Shown: positions 1 to 8,230, numbered from the stretch's first letter. The stretch: DNA of 64,000 bases from Chitinophaga caseinilytica (GCF_038396765.1 NZ_CP150096.1:5439001-5503000); one strand, 5' to 3'. The notes: generated from the letters alone by a model not told the origin. A program made the numbers and translations.

Positions 1-1
1 T

Positions 2-688
2 GGTGGCTTCGCCGTTCGCCAGAAAACGGGGGTTAGCCCCCAGCGGATCGCTACCGATCCCAAATTCGCAATGCTCCGGGCCAACGGCATCGAGTTCGGC
101 CAGGCCGGGCGTGCCGGCAAGCTCATCCGCGCGGCGTTCGGGGTGGCAATGAAGAACATCGCAGACAGGGGCGTCAGCAACCGGCTTACTGCCCTCTGCA
201 AGTCCATCATCAAATCCGATGCGCTGAACGAGGCCGGGAAGCGCCAGCTGCTCGAAGGAGAAATGGCCAAACTGGAAAAGTTCGAGTTCAATGCACAAAG
301 CCCGCTCGATACCTCGTTCCTCGCGCAGTTCACGCATACGTTCGACCGGGTGGCCGGGTCCGCAGGGATCACTATCCCGGTATTTAACCCGGCGGAAATG
401 GTGATCCCGCCCGGTAATGCCACCCATTTCAGGATGCGGGCTTCTGCTGCAGCGCTGAACTTCGGCGAGTTCAAATTCGTTTCCGGACAGATCGCCACGG
501 AACCGCTCCCGCTGGACGGGAACACCGCGCCTATCGACCTTTCCGTACCGCTGCCTCCTAACTCGGCCGATGTGCTGATGCTGGCCATCAGCATCGAGTT
601 TATCAAGGAAGACGGTACCCACCAGGCCGATGTGCTGAACAGCGCGTACAACGCTATGCGGCTGGTTGCGGTGAACATGGCGCCTTAA
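2..688 (+). CDS. Conserved Bacteroidota protein of unknown function, 5' end outside window
   Basis: The frame is open from base 2, so the true start lies left of the window; the ATG at 71 is internal. About 228 residues are visible and end at TAA 686-688. The N-terminal visible part (GGFAVRQKTGVSPQRIA, then a Gly/Ala/Lys-rich stretch FGQAGRAGKLIRAAF) resembles a conserved uncharacterised protein I have met in Bacteroidota accessory regions; that is recollection, not a search. No signal peptide or membrane segment is visible. It precedes a small membrane protein by 38 nt on the same strand, and a terminator follows that gene, so the two probably form one transcript. Function unknown; the neighbours suggest a mobile or integrated element. 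Confidence 0.75.
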   Translation, partial: GGFAVRQKTGVSPQRIATDPKFAMLRANGIEFGQAGRAGKLIRAAFGVAMKNIADRGVSNRLTALCKSIIKSDALNEAGKRQLLEGEMAKLEKFEFNAQSPLDTSFLAQFTHTFDRVAGSAGITIPVFNPAEMVIPPGNATHFRMRASAAALNFGEFKFVSGQIATEPLPLDGNTAPIDLSVPLPPNSADVLMLAISIEFIKEDGTHQADVLNSAYNAMRLVAVNMAP

Positions 689-726
689 GGGAACATTCAT
701 TTTCTAACATTTAAAATCCTTTAAAT

Positions 727-939
727 ATGGAATTGCTCAACCGTTTAACCGCTCCCACGCCTCCTTTCTTTCAGAAGGTGCGTAACCTGGGCTTGTTGCT
801 GACCGCTGTTGCTTCGGCGGTGATAGGCCTTCCGCTGGAGCTGGAGCTACCCCTTACGGTGCTCGAGATCGCAGGCGGGTTGGCTGTTGCCGGCTCCATG
901 ATGGCTGGCTTGGGACAAGCGGCCGTTAAAAGCGAGTAA
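727..939 (+). CDS. Small membrane protein, 70 aa, unknown function
   Basis: Starts at ATG 727 and ends at TAA 937-939. Two hydrophobic stretches are visible, roughly residues 20-37 and 46-64, separated by an acidic ELELP turn, so a helical-hairpin membrane protein is likely. The N-terminus contains NRLTAPTPPFF and a basic segment. It lies 38 nt after the partial conserved protein and just before a strong terminator, consistent with the last gene of a two-gene unit. Its size and hairpin topology would fit a holin-like protein, but nothing in the sequence proves this and no lysin is visible nearby. Function unknown. Confidence 0.7.
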   Translation: MELLNRLTAPTPPFFQKVRNLGLLLTAVASAVIGLPLELELPLTVLEIAGGLAVAGSMMAGLGQAAVKSE

Positions 940-965
940 GCTCGCGCATCGATTCTTGTTGTATC

Positions 966-993
966 GCCCCGGCGCTTCGCCGGGGCTTTTTTC
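966..993 (+). terminator. Rho-independent terminator after the left-edge gene pair
   Basis: The hairpin GCCCCGGCG / CGCCGGGGC has a short loop and is followed by TTTTTT at 987-992. It lies 27 nt after the 70-aa gene. The T-run touches the stop codon of the convergent ATPase gene. The minus-strand reading lacks a T-run, so it acts in the plus direction. Confidence 0.85.
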
Positions 994-1636
994 ATACACG
1001 TTTGTCTGCACTGTTCGCACTGAAAGCCACCAGGTTAAACATCTCCCGCATCCGGCTCCGTACCTGTTTACCGTACCGCTTTTCCAATGATGCGGCGTCG
1101 AGGCTGGTGATCACATGGGTGAGCATATTATGCGGGCGGGCCAGGTCTCCCCGCGATAGCAGGATCTCTCCCATCACGTTGCAGGTTTGTCCGTAGTACT
1201 GCATGTCGCTTTCCGCACCGAGGCCATCGAAGCAATAGACGACGGGCAGATGGGTTTCTTTATCGAACGCCAGATCGCTGTATTTGCGGATCACTTCATG
1301 CCCCAGCCTGCCGTATTCCATGGCCACCTGTCGGGTACTTACAATCCTCGGAACGAAGGCGCCTCCGCTCATGGCGGTAAATATCTGCATCAGGGCTGTT
1401 TTCCCGCATCCTACCGGGCCGCTGAGCATTAACCCCTTTCCGAGAAAAATCCGCTCCTCTTTCGCCCTGGCCTGGTCTTGCAGGAAGTAAGCGATCATTC
1501 GTTGAATACAGGGTTGATCTACGGTGTGGATGCTGTAGCGGCGGCCGTATAGCGCCTGCCCCTTCTCCTCAACCATTCGCTGATAATCGGCGTAGTTATA
1601 GTGGGGCTCCATAGTCCTGGGGGTTATCCAGTTCAT
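992..1636 (-). CDS. DnaC-like P-loop ATPase
   Basis: 214 residues. Walker A is GPVGCGKT at 73-80 and a Walker B-like strand VVYCFDGLG at 132-140 carries Asp137, as in DnaC/IstB-type AAA+ ATPases that load helicases or work with transposases. The start overlaps the upstream gene on the same strand by 41 nt; an alternative ATG at 1612 (MEPHYNY) would shorten this to 17 nt and is about as likely. The partner upstream is a winged-helix-like protein of the kind that initiates or regulates replication, so the pair may be the replication or maintenance module of an integrated element. It could also be an orphan AAA+ protein with another client. Confidence 0.75.
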   Translation of the reverse strand: MNWITPRTMEPHYNYADYQRMVEEKGQALYGRRYSIHTVDQPCIQRMIAYFLQDQARAKEERIFLGKGLMLSGPVGCGKTALMQIFTAMSGGAFVPRIVSTRQVAMEYGRLGHEVIRKYSDLAFDKETHLPVVYCFDGLGAESDMQYYGQTCNVMGEILLSRGDLARPHNMLTHVITSLDAASLEKRYGKQVRSRMREMFNLVAFSANSADKRV

Positions 1637-2270
1637 TCTTCCTTTGCCAGCCGCGACGCTTTGCTGTGTGTTTATCCAGCATCCACTTGCTGGCCTTTGC
1701 CTTCCAGTTCACGATGGGCGTATGCCCGCCCTGCATCCAGCCCGTGGATTCGTAGTAGTTGAAGAACTTCCGGGCTTCCCTTTCCGCATGGCCTCCGGCT
1801 TCGAAGCAGGCCAACACTTCATCGAATTGCGGGGGAGTATTTTCTTTTCTGTTTATTGTTTGTATTGTTTTATTAATGTGTCCCGGTTTCGGGACCGGTT
1901 TCGGCTCATTTTCCGGCTCAACATCTGCCAAATTGCAGTCCGCATCCACCGGCAAGGATAGCTGCTGCTCGATCAGGGTGAGGTTCTTCATCGATACCTT
2001 GGCCTGGTCGCGCGGGTGCTCGGCCGGATGGTATTCCAGGAAGCCCCAGGCGTGGAGCTCTTTCAGCGTGCGGTGGTAACAGTCTTTGGAGCCGATCTTG
2101 CTGACCAGCATCAGCTGCAGCCTGCTAACGGTCATGGTTACGCAAAATTTCAGGGAGTTCCACTGCCGGAACAGTGCCAGATACAAACTTACATGCGAAG
2201 GGCGCATGCGGCTATGCCTTTCCAGGCGGAAGAAAAAACAGGATAACTGGTGAATGTAATTGATGTGCAT
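1596..2270 (-). CDS. Replication-initiation/regulatory-type winged-helix protein
   Basis: 224 residues from the ATG at 2270; a TTG two codons upstream is less likely. The N-terminal 80 residues (HVSLYLALFRQWN, then MLVSKIGSKDCYHRTLKELHAWGFLEY) look like a conserved Bacteroidota DNA-binding domain of the RepA/DnaD winged-helix kind. A low-complexity linker rich in Pro, Glu and Lys follows (residues 115-145), then a C-terminal segment with KFFNYYESTGW and NWKAKASKWM, a pattern typical of primosome-type proteins in mobile elements. It overlaps the DnaC-like ATPase gene, so the two are co-translated. A CRP-like palindrome and a possible -7 box lie upstream. The function is inferred from domain resemblance and pairing. 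Confidence 0.65.
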   Translation of the reverse strand: MHINYIHQLSCFFFRLERHSRMRPSHVSLYLALFRQWNSLKFCVTMTVSRLQLMLVSKIGSKDCYHRTLKELHAWGFLEYHPAEHPRDQAKVSMKNLTLIEQQLSLPVDADCNLADVEPENEPKPVPKPGHINKTIQTINRKENTPPQFDEVLACFEAGGHAEREARKFFNYYESTGWMQGGHTPIVNWKAKASKWMLDKHTAKRRGWQRKNELDNPQDYGAPL

Positions 2271-2339
2271 ACTCAACTAGATTGGTTTTACAGAATGTGG
2301 TTAAAAACGTTGCATGGTAATTGGTGGCCAACAATACTT

Positions 2340-2385
2340 CAAAACTAGGGCATACCCATCTATCAAAAATGTGACATATGTCTCA
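2340..2385 (-). promoter_or_regulatory. Possible -7 box and CRP-like palindrome upstream of the replication-type gene
   Basis: TAGTTTTG on the minus strand at 2340-2347 matches the Bacteroidota -7 consensus TAnnTTTG. TGTGACATATGTCTCA at 2370-2385 is close to the CRP pattern TGTGA-N6-TCACA and overlaps the stop codon of the Crp/Fnr gene. A TTTG at 2364-2367 is only 16 nt from the -7 box, shorter than the usual 19-21, so the promoter call is tentative. Confidence 0.35.
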
Positions 2386-3027
2386 TCCTGCAATTTCTTC
2401 TCTCAATATTCTGTTCAGATGCTCGCGGGATACGCCCAGGAACGAGGCGAGCGCCACTCGGGTTACCCGTTGGATCAGTGTTGGGTAGTGGGCTTTCAGC
2501 ATCTGGTACTTCCCTCTGGCATCTTTACGCAGCCATTTCGTGCGGTTAAAGGTTTGCTGGTAGTAGTACCTGGTCAGCATCAACTCGAGGAAAGCGAAGG
2601 ATGGGTGTTTCTCGCGCAGCATGTTCAAGTCATCCACGTGGAGTGCGATGCACTCCGTGTTGGCGAGCGTCACCAATCGCTCTCTGCTCCGGTGCTGCAT
2701 GAAGAAGCTGTCAATAGCAATGATCACATCGCCGTCGGACATGAACCAGCAGTTGAATTCCTTTCCGTCTTCCTTTTCGAGAGATGTCACCAGGCCATTG
2801 ATGGCGAAATAGACGTATTCGCAGATCTCGCCGTAATCCAGGATAATTTCATTGGGCTTGAATAGCACGTGGATGCAGTGGGTGGCGATGTCGCTCATGA
2901 CAGCTTCCGTGAGCTCGGGGTTGAATTTCTGAAGGCCGGCGAAAAGGGTCTCGAATGCTGAGGCAGACGTGGTGTCTGTAAAGGGGTAATCGAATGGGAG
3001 GATCTTGCCACGGGTGGATTTTCGCAT
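2383..3027 (-). CDS. Crp/Fnr family transcriptional regulator
   Basis: 214 residues. The cyclic-nucleotide-binding beta-roll spans about residues 45-150 (LFKPNEIILDYGEICEYVYF, then GDVIIAIDSFF), and a C-terminal helix-turn-helix sits around 185-212 (VALASFLGVSREHLNRILRE). This is the compact CAP-like architecture common in Bacteroidota. There are no Cys clusters, so an Fe-S oxygen sensor is unlikely. The ligand cannot be told from sequence. It stands alone, transcribed toward the replication-type gene, with a CRP-like site at its 3' end and a perfect palindrome AGGTTAACCT at 3048-3057 upstream that could serve autoregulation. Confidence 0.88.
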   Translation of the reverse strand: MRKSTRGKILPFDYPFTDTTSASAFETLFAGLQKFNPELTEAVMSDIATHCIHVLFKPNEIILDYGEICEYVYFAINGLVTSLEKEDGKEFNCWFMSDGDVIIAIDSFFMQHRSRERLVTLANTECIALHVDDLNMLREKHPSFAFLELMLTRYYYQQTFNRTKWLRKDARGKYQMLKAHYPTLIQRVTRVALASFLGVSREHLNRILREEIAG

Positions 3028-3162
3028 ACAGGTTTGTTTTGGTTGATAGGTTAACCTGGGGCAAAGGGGTTTGTGGTATTGGGAGGGGACGTGCGAATAT
3101 ATGCAAAAATTCCATACGATAAACTAGGCAAAATTTTAAGCTCAAATTACTTTAACCAACGA

Positions 3163-3561
3163 TTAACCTAAAAGTGGTAAGACAATATGTACATTTAACA
3201 ACCTTTGCAGAATATATTCAACATATTTGATTTCCTGATTAAATAAATTTTCAACCTGCTCCAAGCGAAATCTGCATTTTTTAGCTAAAATAGGGTGACC
3301 CGGAAAAAGGAATTCGAACTCCCTCCAAATAAAACTGAAATTTGTCGGGAGTCCATCCAAATAATCTTCTTTGGCCGTTATTGCTTGACGAAGAACCTTT
3401 GAAATAATGTGGAATAGCCATCCGATCCATCGAAATTTTTTACACCAGGTAAATAAGTTATTAATTAAACTAAAGTATTTTTCACCATCGACATCTTTAA
3501 ATACATGCCTATATACTATATATCTGGAATTTGGAAGAATAGCAACGAAGTAATTACTCAC
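3163..3561 (-). CDS. Possible orphan protein, 132 aa (doubtful)
   Basis: An open frame of 132 residues in AT-rich DNA, with aromatic-rich sequence (WCKKFRWIGWLFHI) and a charged C-terminal half. I recognise no domain. There is no clear ribosome-binding site or promoter box before its ATG, and its first 57 nt overlap the start of the oppositely transcribed DUF3892 gene. It may be a real orphan in the island or a chance frame. If it is not real, 3028-3504 is a non-coding interval of about 480 nt in which I see only the GGTTAACC palindromes near 3050. Confidence 0.3.
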   Translation of the reverse strand: MSNYFVAILPNSRYIVYRHVFKDVDGEKYFSLINNLFTWCKKFRWIGWLFHIISKVLRQAITAKEDYLDGLPTNFSFIWREFEFLFPGHPILAKKCRFRLEQVENLFNQEIKYVEYILQRLLNVHIVLPLLG

Positions 3562-3819
3562 TATGCTTTACACATAGCGAATACCAATTCGATTAATAGA
3601 GCAGAAAAAGTAACAAAGGCACAAGCGATTATTATCGTCAGTAATCCCGCAAATAAGGTCATTACGTGGATATGGAATTATAAACATTCTTTCTGGGAAT
3701 CGGGGGAATCTGTACATATTGTAAATGGTTCATCAGGCAAATATTTGAGATCAGACCCAGATAGCAAACTGACTGACAATTTAGCCCACTTGATTGATTA
3801 CGACTGGATCTTTTCATAA
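3505..3819 (+). CDS. DUF3892 domain protein
   Basis: 104 residues from the ATG at 3505. The pattern YYISGIW, then VITWIWNYK, then YLRSDPDSKLTDNLAHLIDYDWI, matches my memory of DUF3892-type proteins, small beta-rich single-domain proteins of unknown role. It is the first gene of the AT-rich island and lies 143 nt before the first DUF262/HNH gene on the same strand, so it may be a small accessory or regulatory partner. The start overlaps the doubtful minus-strand frame at 3163-3561; the conserved motif makes this one the more credible gene. Cytoplasmic, no signal peptide. Confidence 0.7.
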   Translation: MPIYYISGIWKNSNEVITHYALHIANTNSINRAEKVTKAQAIIIVSNPANKVITWIWNYKHSFWESGESVHIVNGSSGKYLRSDPDSKLTDNLAHLIDYDWIFS

Positions 3820-3962
3820 AAAAACCCCCAGTAAGTTAAATCTATTGATAAATATCTTTCAAAATAAAAGCTATACACATTATCCATCCGTGAGGCTTAA
3901 TTATATAAATCACTACGTAGATAGTGGTTTCTCCTTCCCATTTAAAACTAAGAGTCCAAAAA

Positions 3963-5513
3963 ATGGCAAAGATTAATCTTGATGCATTAATTCAAAGAGA
4001 AGACTTTGAGGTACAAGACACCATTAACCCAGGAAAAAAGAAAGAAACGATTTCCATTGAAGATTTAAAACCGGATTCTTTCTTCTTTTCAAATATTAGA
4101 AAGCCAGATTTCCAACGTGAAACAAATGAGTGGGATGGTAAAAAGATTGCCGATTTTATTGAGAGTTTTCTAGATGGCGATCTAATACCAGCATTAATTT
4201 TATGGCGAAGCCCTTCAGGATATGTTTTCGTAATTGACGGATCACATCGGCTAAGTTCATTATATGCATGGATTAATGATGATTTCGGCGATGGATCCAT
4301 CTCTAAAATGTTTTATGAGGGAATAATTCCGGAAGATCAAATTCATTTAGCTGACGAAGCTAAAAAATTAATTAGGAAGCGAATTGGATCATACGATGAC
4401 TTTAAACTGGCCTTAAAAAATCCTGAGAAAGTTAATCCAAAAATTATCAAAAGAGCGAAAAACTTAAGTGCACTTGCCATACAGCTACAGTGGGTTGAAG
4501 GCGACGCAAATAAAGCCGAAAGTTCCTTTTTTAAGATAAATCAACAAGCAGCACCCATCAACAAAACTGAACTAGTTCTACTTGAATCAAGAAAAAAACC
4601 GAACTGTATAGCAGCTAGAGCGATTATCAGAAGCGGGAAAGGACACAAATACTGGTCTTGTTTCACTGAAGAAAATCAAACGCAAGTACAAGACCTAGCA
4701 AAAGAAATAAACCAAATTCTATTTACCCCTCCACTGCAAACACCAATTAAAACACTTGACTTACCCATTGGTGGAAAAGTGTATTCTACCCAAACACTCC
4801 CCTTGATTTTAGATTTCGTTAACATTGTTAACAATATTGGGGCCGATTTCAAAAAAAATCTTCCTAATGATTTAACAGGTGATGTAACTATACTGTATTT
4901 AAAAAGTTGTAGAAAAATTGCGTATAGAATAAACAGCAATCACCCTTCCTCATTAGGTCTACATCCGATAATATATTTCTTCTCACAGGACGGAAGGCAC
5001 AAGGTCGCTTCATTTTTTGCAACAGTTTCTTTTATAATGGAACTAGAAAGAAAAAATTCATATTCAGAATTTGTCCTGGTCCGCAAAATATTTGAAGAAT
5101 TCATTTTAAAATATGACTATATAATACAGCAAATTGTTCGCAAGTACAGGAGTGCTTTAGCGAGCTACCCACATATTACCGATTTTTATTTCTCCGTTAT
5201 TGAAGAATTAAAAAAGGGAAACAATTTGGAAACGACAGCGGAAGCCCTACTCAAAACAGACAAATACAACTATCTGTCATTGCTTTCAGAACTAACTCCA
5301 GTTACTTCTAAGGAATTTAAAGATGAAAGAAAATCCGCTATTTATATTAAAGAAACAATTAACTCGGCTCCTAAATGTAATATTTGCCATGGATATATTC
5401 ATCGAAACTCTATAACTATTGATCACACAACTAGGAAACAAGACGGAGGATTGGGTACAATTGATAACGGACAAATCTCACATCCATACTGCAATACCAC
5501 GCATAAGAACTAA
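3963..5513 (+). CDS. DUF262/ParB-like protein with C-terminal HNH endonuclease domain
   Basis: 516 residues from ATG 3963 (MAKINLD); a GTG 39 nt upstream is less likely. The N-terminus has a DUF262/ParB-type fold: FQRETNEWDGKKIADFIESF, then VIDGSHRLSSL at about 92-100, equivalent to the DGQQRL nucleotide-binding motif of GmrSD and SspE proteins. The last 45 residues (472-516) form an HNH nuclease motif: CNIC, then IDHTTRKQDGG, then N-G-Q-xx-H and a closing CN, with Cys pairs that could bind zinc. The middle has no domain I recognise. A second DUF262 nuclease follows 125 nt downstream on the same strand. By analogy to GmrSD and SspE it may be an NTP-dependent defence nuclease; this is inference. 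Base composition is strikingly AT-rich compared with genes outside the island. Confidence 0.8.
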   Translation: MAKINLDALIQREDFEVQDTINPGKKKETISIEDLKPDSFFFSNIRKPDFQRETNEWDGKKIADFIESFLDGDLIPALILWRSPSGYVFVIDGSHRLSSLYAWINDDFGDGSISKMFYEGIIPEDQIHLADEAKKLIRKRIGSYDDFKLALKNPEKVNPKIIKRAKNLSALAIQLQWVEGDANKAESSFFKINQQAAPINKTELVLLESRKKPNCIAARAIIRSGKGHKYWSCFTEENQTQVQDLAKEINQILFTPPLQTPIKTLDLPIGGKVYSTQTLPLILDFVNIVNNIGADFKKNLPNDLTGDVTILYLKSCRKIAYRINSNHPSSLGLHPIIYFFSQDGRHKVASFFATVSFIMELERKNSYSEFVLVRKIFEEFILKYDYIIQQIVRKYRSALASYPHITDFYFSVIEELKKGNNLETTAEALLKTDKYNYLSLLSELTPVTSKEFKDERKSAIYIKETINSAPKCNICHGYIHRNSITIDHTTRKQDGGLGTIDNGQISHPYCNTTHKN

Positions 5514-5638
5514 TAATATATGGAAACCTAATAGAAAATTGGAAGAGATACAGTAAAATAATCCCCAAATTAAAAAAATCATAAATTAGTGGTTTGTCCT
5601 TTGCTAGCACTCAAATTTTAACAACCCAAAAAATAGTT

Positions 5639-7342
5639 ATGGCAGTTTGGAAAGCATACCGAATAACGGAAATACTCAATGACATCGAAGACGGGAAATA
5701 TGTATTACCAGTTATACAAAGAAGACTTGTATGGGAAGAAGACAAAATGATTCAATTATTCGACACTCTTCTGAAAGGAGATTCATTTGGAGGAATTATG
5801 GTAATACAGGAAGAAAAAGGGAAATCTCCATTATTCAATTTTCGACCTTTCACCAAGGATGGATCACGCATAGACTCTAGGGAGATAAAAACCCTTAATC
5901 AAACTCAGTATTTTGTCATAGATGGACAGCAAAGGCTTCAATCCTTTTACATCGGCCTTAAGGGCACTTTGAATGGAAAGGTTCTATATTTCGACCTGTT
6001 CAGCAATTATAAAAAGCAATTTGAATTTTGTTTTGAAGTTGACAGTAAAAAATTGGCAATACAACCCAAAGACACTAGTGAAAGAACTATCTCTGAGCAC
6101 AATTGGCATTTAGTTGAAACCCTTTTGACCAGACTGAAAGACACCAATGACGAGGACGAAGTAGCTGCCGAAATTATCGAAGACCAAAGTATCACAGATG
6201 AATACCACAAAGAACATATAAAAAGAAATGTAAAAGCCTTCTATAAAAATGTGGTGACATCTGAGGCGATAGGTATATCAAAGGTATCCCTTAATAAGGA
6301 ATTAGATAATAAAGGAAACAAACAACGGATTGTAGAATTGTTTAGAAGACTTAATGATGGCGGAACTCGACTTTCAGCTTTTGACTTGGTTGCTTCAATA
6401 CTAAAAGGATTTAACTGGAAAATGGAAGAATTCTTGGAAAGCACCTTAGAGGATTATAAAGACCTCGGCTTAACACAGGACAACCTTATAAAACTCATTT
6501 TCCTTTTGCGAGATAATCCAGTCAAAGAAATGACTGATATTGAGGAAGATGATGCAACATTTGCTATTGACAATCATGAAAGAATTACTTCTGTATTAGT
6601 TGCGACTAGGAAATTCCTTATTGAATCCGGGCTTCATAACTACTACAAAGATGGCAATCGTTCATTTATACCATTATACTTTATTGCTTACCATCTATAC
6701 CATAAATCAATTGATAATGCCGCATTGCAGAATTACTTTAACAATCACGATGCAAGTAATACGGATTTCCCACTGATGAAAAAGTGGATGTATTACTCAT
6801 TACTCAATGGCGTTTTTAGAAGTCGCGGTGCAGGGTGGATCGCATACAGTACCGGCGTAAAGAAGATATTGAATGTAATAAAATCACATAAAGGCCAGGT
6901 ATTTCCTCTGCAAGTACTATTCTCTGTTTATTACAACCATGGTATTACGTTTACAGAAGATATTGAAGTTTCAAAAATCGAATCATTCGAAAGCCAGTTT
7001 CTTTATTACCTAATGTATGATAGAAGACAGGTTATTCGAATTCAAGACACGGACCACATCATGCCGAAAAATATCCTAGAGGGAAAATATGAATGGAATG
7101 AAATTAATAGTATCGCAAACTTTCAGTTGATTGATTATGGAACTAATAGAGGGGAAAAGAATGGAAAGCCATTTCAGGAGTGGATTCAAAATTTCGTACA
7201 GGACAAAGCGAACTACATTACAAAACACCTAATTCCAGTAGATGAATCCACTTGGAAAGAGTCCCAATTTGAAATATTCTCTAAAGAAAGAGCGAATTTA
7301 ATTTTTGAAAAAATTGAAAAATATGTAATAAAGAATAATTGA
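5639..7342 (+). CDS. GmrSD-like DUF262-DUF1524 putative restriction nuclease
   Basis: 567 residues from ATG 5639 (MAVWKAY); a TTG 45 nt upstream is less likely. The DUF262 domain shows VIQRRLVWEEDKM near the N-terminus, then FVIDGQQRLQSF near residue 90, and the downstream pattern LFRRLNDGGTRLSAFDL seen in GmrS/SspE-type NTPase domains. The C-terminal third carries a DUF1524 His-Me finger nuclease motif, DTDHIMPKNIL, followed by SIANFQLIDYGTNRGEKN. The domain order is that of single-chain GmrSD (type IV restriction of modified phage DNA) and of SspE. No Dnd or Ssp modification genes are in view, so a stand-alone type IV-like role is more plausible, but unproven. It forms a tandem pair with the HNH-type DUF262 gene and is equally AT-rich. 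Confidence 0.88.
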   Translation: MAVWKAYRITEILNDIEDGKYVLPVIQRRLVWEEDKMIQLFDTLLKGDSFGGIMVIQEEKGKSPLFNFRPFTKDGSRIDSREIKTLNQTQYFVIDGQQRLQSFYIGLKGTLNGKVLYFDLFSNYKKQFEFCFEVDSKKLAIQPKDTSERTISEHNWHLVETLLTRLKDTNDEDEVAAEIIEDQSITDEYHKEHIKRNVKAFYKNVVTSEAIGISKVSLNKELDNKGNKQRIVELFRRLNDGGTRLSAFDLVASILKGFNWKMEEFLESTLEDYKDLGLTQDNLIKLIFLLRDNPVKEMTDIEEDDATFAIDNHERITSVLVATRKFLIESGLHNYYKDGNRSFIPLYFIAYHLYHKSIDNAALQNYFNNHDASNTDFPLMKKWMYYSLLNGVFRSRGAGWIAYSTGVKKILNVIKSHKGQVFPLQVLFSVYYNHGITFTEDIEVSKIESFESQFLYYLMYDRRQVIRIQDTDHIMPKNILEGKYEWNEINSIANFQLIDYGTNRGEKNGKPFQEWIQNFVQDKANYITKHLIPVDESTWKESQFEIFSKERANLIFEKIEKYVIKNN

Positions 7343-7393
7343 TTGAAAATTTTCGCATTCTAAAATCTTGTTCAAACCGCAAACAAAAGTCGC

Positions 7394-8188
7394 TTAGGAT
7401 TTAAAGCCGTTAGCTATCACCGCCGAAGCCAACATACCAATAAAGGGCAAAGCCCTCGAATAATCCAATTCCTCATATTCAAGCCCTAATACCCGGATGT
7501 TATCATAATATTCCTTATGATGTTCATAGTAGTACTTCTCCGACTGAACGAACCAGGCTTTTTTACCCAGCTTCACAGCCAGGAACCATTTTTCAAGCAA
7601 CCGCGCACTTCTCCCATTTCCATCCGCCCATGGGTGGATTTTAACAAACACAAGGTGAATCAGGCTGGCAAAGAAGAATACTTCGGAGATAGTCAGCGGA
7701 GCATCCTGTAAAATGGATATATCTGCATACAGCTTTTCCATTTCCGAGGTTACCAGGTAAGGAGATGCCGCCACATATTCAATGCGGCCGTCGGGAGTGG
7801 TAACATACATGTTCTTTTTCCGGAAGGTACCCTGTGAATCTACAGGCAGAATGTGATGGGTTAGCAGCTTATGCGCTTCAGCAAATGTTTTGCGATCAAA
7901 CGGGGCGTCTTTCACGAATTGATAGGTCGCGTATAGATCATCGACCTTCCGCGTGTAATCCGGCTGAAATTGAATGCCGAAACGCTTATGCTTGATGTAG
8001 GAATCCAGCTCAATGTCGACCCCTTCGATTTTGCTGGAATAAACAGATGCAACAGAGGTATAAAAACTGAATCTGTCAGTAGAAAGTTCCGCATCTACCA
8101 AAGCGGCAAAGGCGACCGACAAGTTATCTTCGCTTATTGCTGTCTTGAAAGCGGCAAGCAAATCCGTGGGTATGATTTGGAGTTTCAC
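7394..8188 (-). CDS. Fic family protein (probable AMPylator) with N-terminal inhibitory motif
   Basis: 264 residues, GTG start at 8188. The Fic core is HPWADGNGRSAR at 185-196, a complete HxFx(D/E)GNGRxxR motif with Trp for Phe, so catalysis (AMP or other phosphate-containing transfer to a target protein hydroxyl) is expected. SSKIEG at 51-56 fits the (S/T)xxxE(G/N) inhibitory helix, which places it in class II with an in-cis autoinhibitor and explains the absence of a separate antitoxin gene. It converges on the GmrSD-like gene with a 51-nt gap and lies between the island and tRNA-Lys. Composition is intermediate between the AT-rich island and the core genes. Target unknown. Confidence 0.9.
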   Translation of the reverse strand: MKLQIIPTDLLAAFKTAISEDNLSVAFAALVDAELSTDRFSFYTSVASVYSSKIEGVDIELDSYIKHKRFGIQFQPDYTRKVDDLYATYQFVKDAPFDRKTFAEAHKLLTHHILPVDSQGTFRKKNMYVTTPDGRIEYVAASPYLVTSEMEKLYADISILQDAPLTISEVFFFASLIHLVFVKIHPWADGNGRSARLLEKWFLAVKLGKKAWFVQSEKYYYEHHKEYYDNIRVLGLEYEELDYSRALPFIGMLASAVIANGFKS

Positions 8189-8230
8189 TGTCTAAATTTA
8201 AACAAACGAAACTACACTGAATAAAAATTA

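Noticed and set aside
3048..3057. AGGTTAACCT palindrome upstream of the Crp/Fnr gene as a defined operator.
   Set aside because: A single 10-bp palindrome without a second copy nearby; possible but too weak to annotate as a site.
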